Assembly (NCBI GenBank): GCA_022361095.1
Contig: JAKSBO010000606.1
Location: 1-7,606 of the forward strand
Source: Desulfobacterales bacterium
GTDB lineage: Bacteria > Desulfobacterota > Desulfobacteria > Desulfobacterales > Desulfobacteraceae
Reading direction: 5' to 3'
DNA: 7,606 bases
A program made the translations under genes and the position numbers. Positions 6,956 to 7,606 of the stretch are shown piece after piece (position 1 is the first letter of the stretch; each line of letters begins with the position of its first letter). A model generated the notes under the pieces. That model was not told the origin of the DNA. It worked only from the letters and a program-made list of their open reading frames with translations, and ran no database searches.

Positions 6956-7171
6956 GTAAGGGTTAGATTACAAGTGCAGGCGAATTTCAACGGAAGGATC
7001 TCTTCGGCCCGAAAATATACGCTGTTTAAAAAACGCACCGTTCTCCTGGCCCTGAATCCGTGTTGGGTGCGATTATAAATCAAAATGCATTTAACTCCCC
7101 GGATTTACCACAATAAGCATGCTGACGGACAAAGCCGCAGATATTCAGGGTTATGCCCTCAAAAAAACACA
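6956..7171. other. Gap between the MocR gene and the toxin-antitoxin promoter, no gene seen
   Basis: No open frame here has a credible start and ribosome binding site. I see no good intrinsic terminator for the MocR gene. The best pairing is CGCACC (7034-7039) with GGTGCG (7066-7071) around a 26-nt loop, which is weak. A short AGGG/CCCT stem near 7147-7159 is followed by A, not T. Confidence 0.4.
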
Positions 7172-7200
7172 TTGTGTATCCAAATGTAGTACGTTAAAAT
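7172..7200 (+). promoter_or_regulatory. Promoter of the toxin-antitoxin operon
   Basis: TTGTGT (7172-7177) and TAAAAT (7195-7200) are separated by 17 bp. The predicted start near 7207 leaves about 20 bases before the antitoxin ATG. Two GTAC tetramers (7189-7192, 7201-7204) and a GTTAA/TTAAC pair (7193-7197, 7210-7214) overlap the -10 region. They are candidate autoregulatory operator elements, though short. Confidence 0.5.
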
Positions 7201-7227
7201 GTACAAAAATTAACAAGGAGATGTGCA

Positions 7228-7509
7228 ATGCAAAGATTAAGGATAGACCAAGATATTAAATCTCTCTCGGAAGTACGAACCGGGATTGCATCATTTATTA
7301 AACAAGTTCACGATACCAAAAGGCCGGTTGTCATTACCCAGCATGGAAAAGGGGTTGCAGTTCTTTTAGGTGTCAATGAATATGAATCCATGCAAGAAAA
7401 GATGGAGCTTCTGACTGATATACAAACTTCAATCAACCAGATAGAAAATGGAGACGGGGTCGAACACAATGAAGCAAAAAAAATGATTATGCAACGGATT
7501 TCTAAATGA
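7228..7509 (+). CDS. Type II antitoxin, Phd/YefM family
   Basis: This 93-residue protein would bind the toxin encoded next to it and repress its own promoter. Residues 10-60 carry the Phd/YefM pattern: IKSLSEVR, a helix reading IASFIKQVHDTKRPVVITQ, then HGKGVAVLLGVNEYESM. These form the N-terminal DNA-binding and dimerisation fold. The acidic, polar C-terminus (about 60-93, ending EAKKMIMQRISK) would be the toxin-neutralising tail. AAGGAG at 7215-7220, 7 nt before the ATG, is a strong ribosome binding site. The stop overlaps the toxin start by 4 bp (ATGA), so the two are translationally coupled. Size and order, antitoxin first, are typical. The lower G+C than the metabolic genes fits an accessory module. 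Confidence 0.9.
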   Translation: MQRLRIDQDIKSLSEVRTGIASFIKQVHDTKRPVVITQHGKGVAVLLGVNEYESMQEKMELLTDIQTSINQIENGDGVEHNEAKKMIMQRISK

Positions 7510-7606
7510 AAATAATCTGGTCTCCATTGGCTATCGATAGAGTGGCCGAAATTGCAAACTACATAGCAGAAGACAAACCAACTGCCGCCGAAAATTGGGT
7601 GGATAA
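7506..7606 (+). CDS. RelE/ParE-superfamily toxin, 5' part (cut by window edge)
   Basis: The frame opens with ATG inside the antitoxin stop (ATGA) and stays open to the end of the window, giving 33 residues. It reads MKIIWSPLAIDRVAEIANYI and continues AEDKPTAAENWVD. A short beta-strand with a W-S/T-P-x-A start, followed by a helix and a K/N-P-x-A-A turn, is the usual beginning of RelE/ParE toxins of about 95-100 residues. The fragment does not show whether it is a ribosome-dependent mRNase (RelE) or a gyrase poison (ParE), because the diagnostic C-terminal residues are outside the window; the I-x-Y-I-A-E-D-x-P pattern leans to ParE. The gene directly follows a cognate-type antitoxin. Confidence 0.85.
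   Translation, partial: MKIIWSPLAIDRVAEIANYIAEDKPTAAENWVD

Noticed and set aside
6883..7083. 66-codon minus-strand open frame after the MocR gene
   Set aside because: It overlaps the conserved MocR C-terminus, has no family resemblance and no credible start signal.

Overview
The window centres on a two-gene isethionate-desulfonation locus from an anaerobe. A glycyl radical enzyme (461-2941, islA) is followed by its radical-SAM activating enzyme (3105-4058, islB). All seven active-site and radical residues I recall for Desulfovibrio isethionate sulfite-lyase are present, each shifted by the same four residues. This points to C-S cleavage of isethionate to acetaldehyde and sulfite, with the sulfite probably used as a respiratory electron acceptor. 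A moderate-GC sulfate- or sulfite-reducing Desulfobacterota host is the most natural reading, but it is an inference from gene content.

Layout. 1-250: the 3' end of a basic, coiled-coil-like gene (+ strand) and a strong bidirectional terminator. 250-426: the last 58 residues of a TonB-dependent outer-membrane receptor on the minus strand, with no 5' part. About 427-445: an abrupt change into the islA leader, where the AT-rich sequence (about 35% G+C by hand count over 231-420) gives way to the islA block. This is either a real rearrangement breakpoint or an assembly/amplification chimera, and it removes any native islA promoter. 461-4058: islA and islB, separated by 163 bp holding two hairpins and a perfect 16-bp palindrome. 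4085-5254 (minus): a BenE-family transporter, convergent with islB. 5255-5554: the divergent control region. 5555-6955 (+): a MocR-type (GntR wHTH plus aminotransferase-fold) regulator. 6956-7227: a non-coding gap ending in a promoter. 7228-7606: a Phd/YefM antitoxin and the first 33 codons of a RelE/ParE-type toxin, cut by the window edge.

How the genes may work together. IslB would install the Gly801 radical on IslA under anaerobic conditions. IslA would then release sulfite and acetaldehyde, which need a sulfite reductase and an acetaldehyde dehydrogenase encoded elsewhere. No isethionate TRAP transporter, sulfoacetaldehyde reductase or aldehyde dehydrogenase is visible here. The MocR/BenE pair looks like its own regulator-transporter module. 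A link to organosulfonate metabolism is possible but unproven. The toxin-antitoxin pair is an unrelated accessory module.
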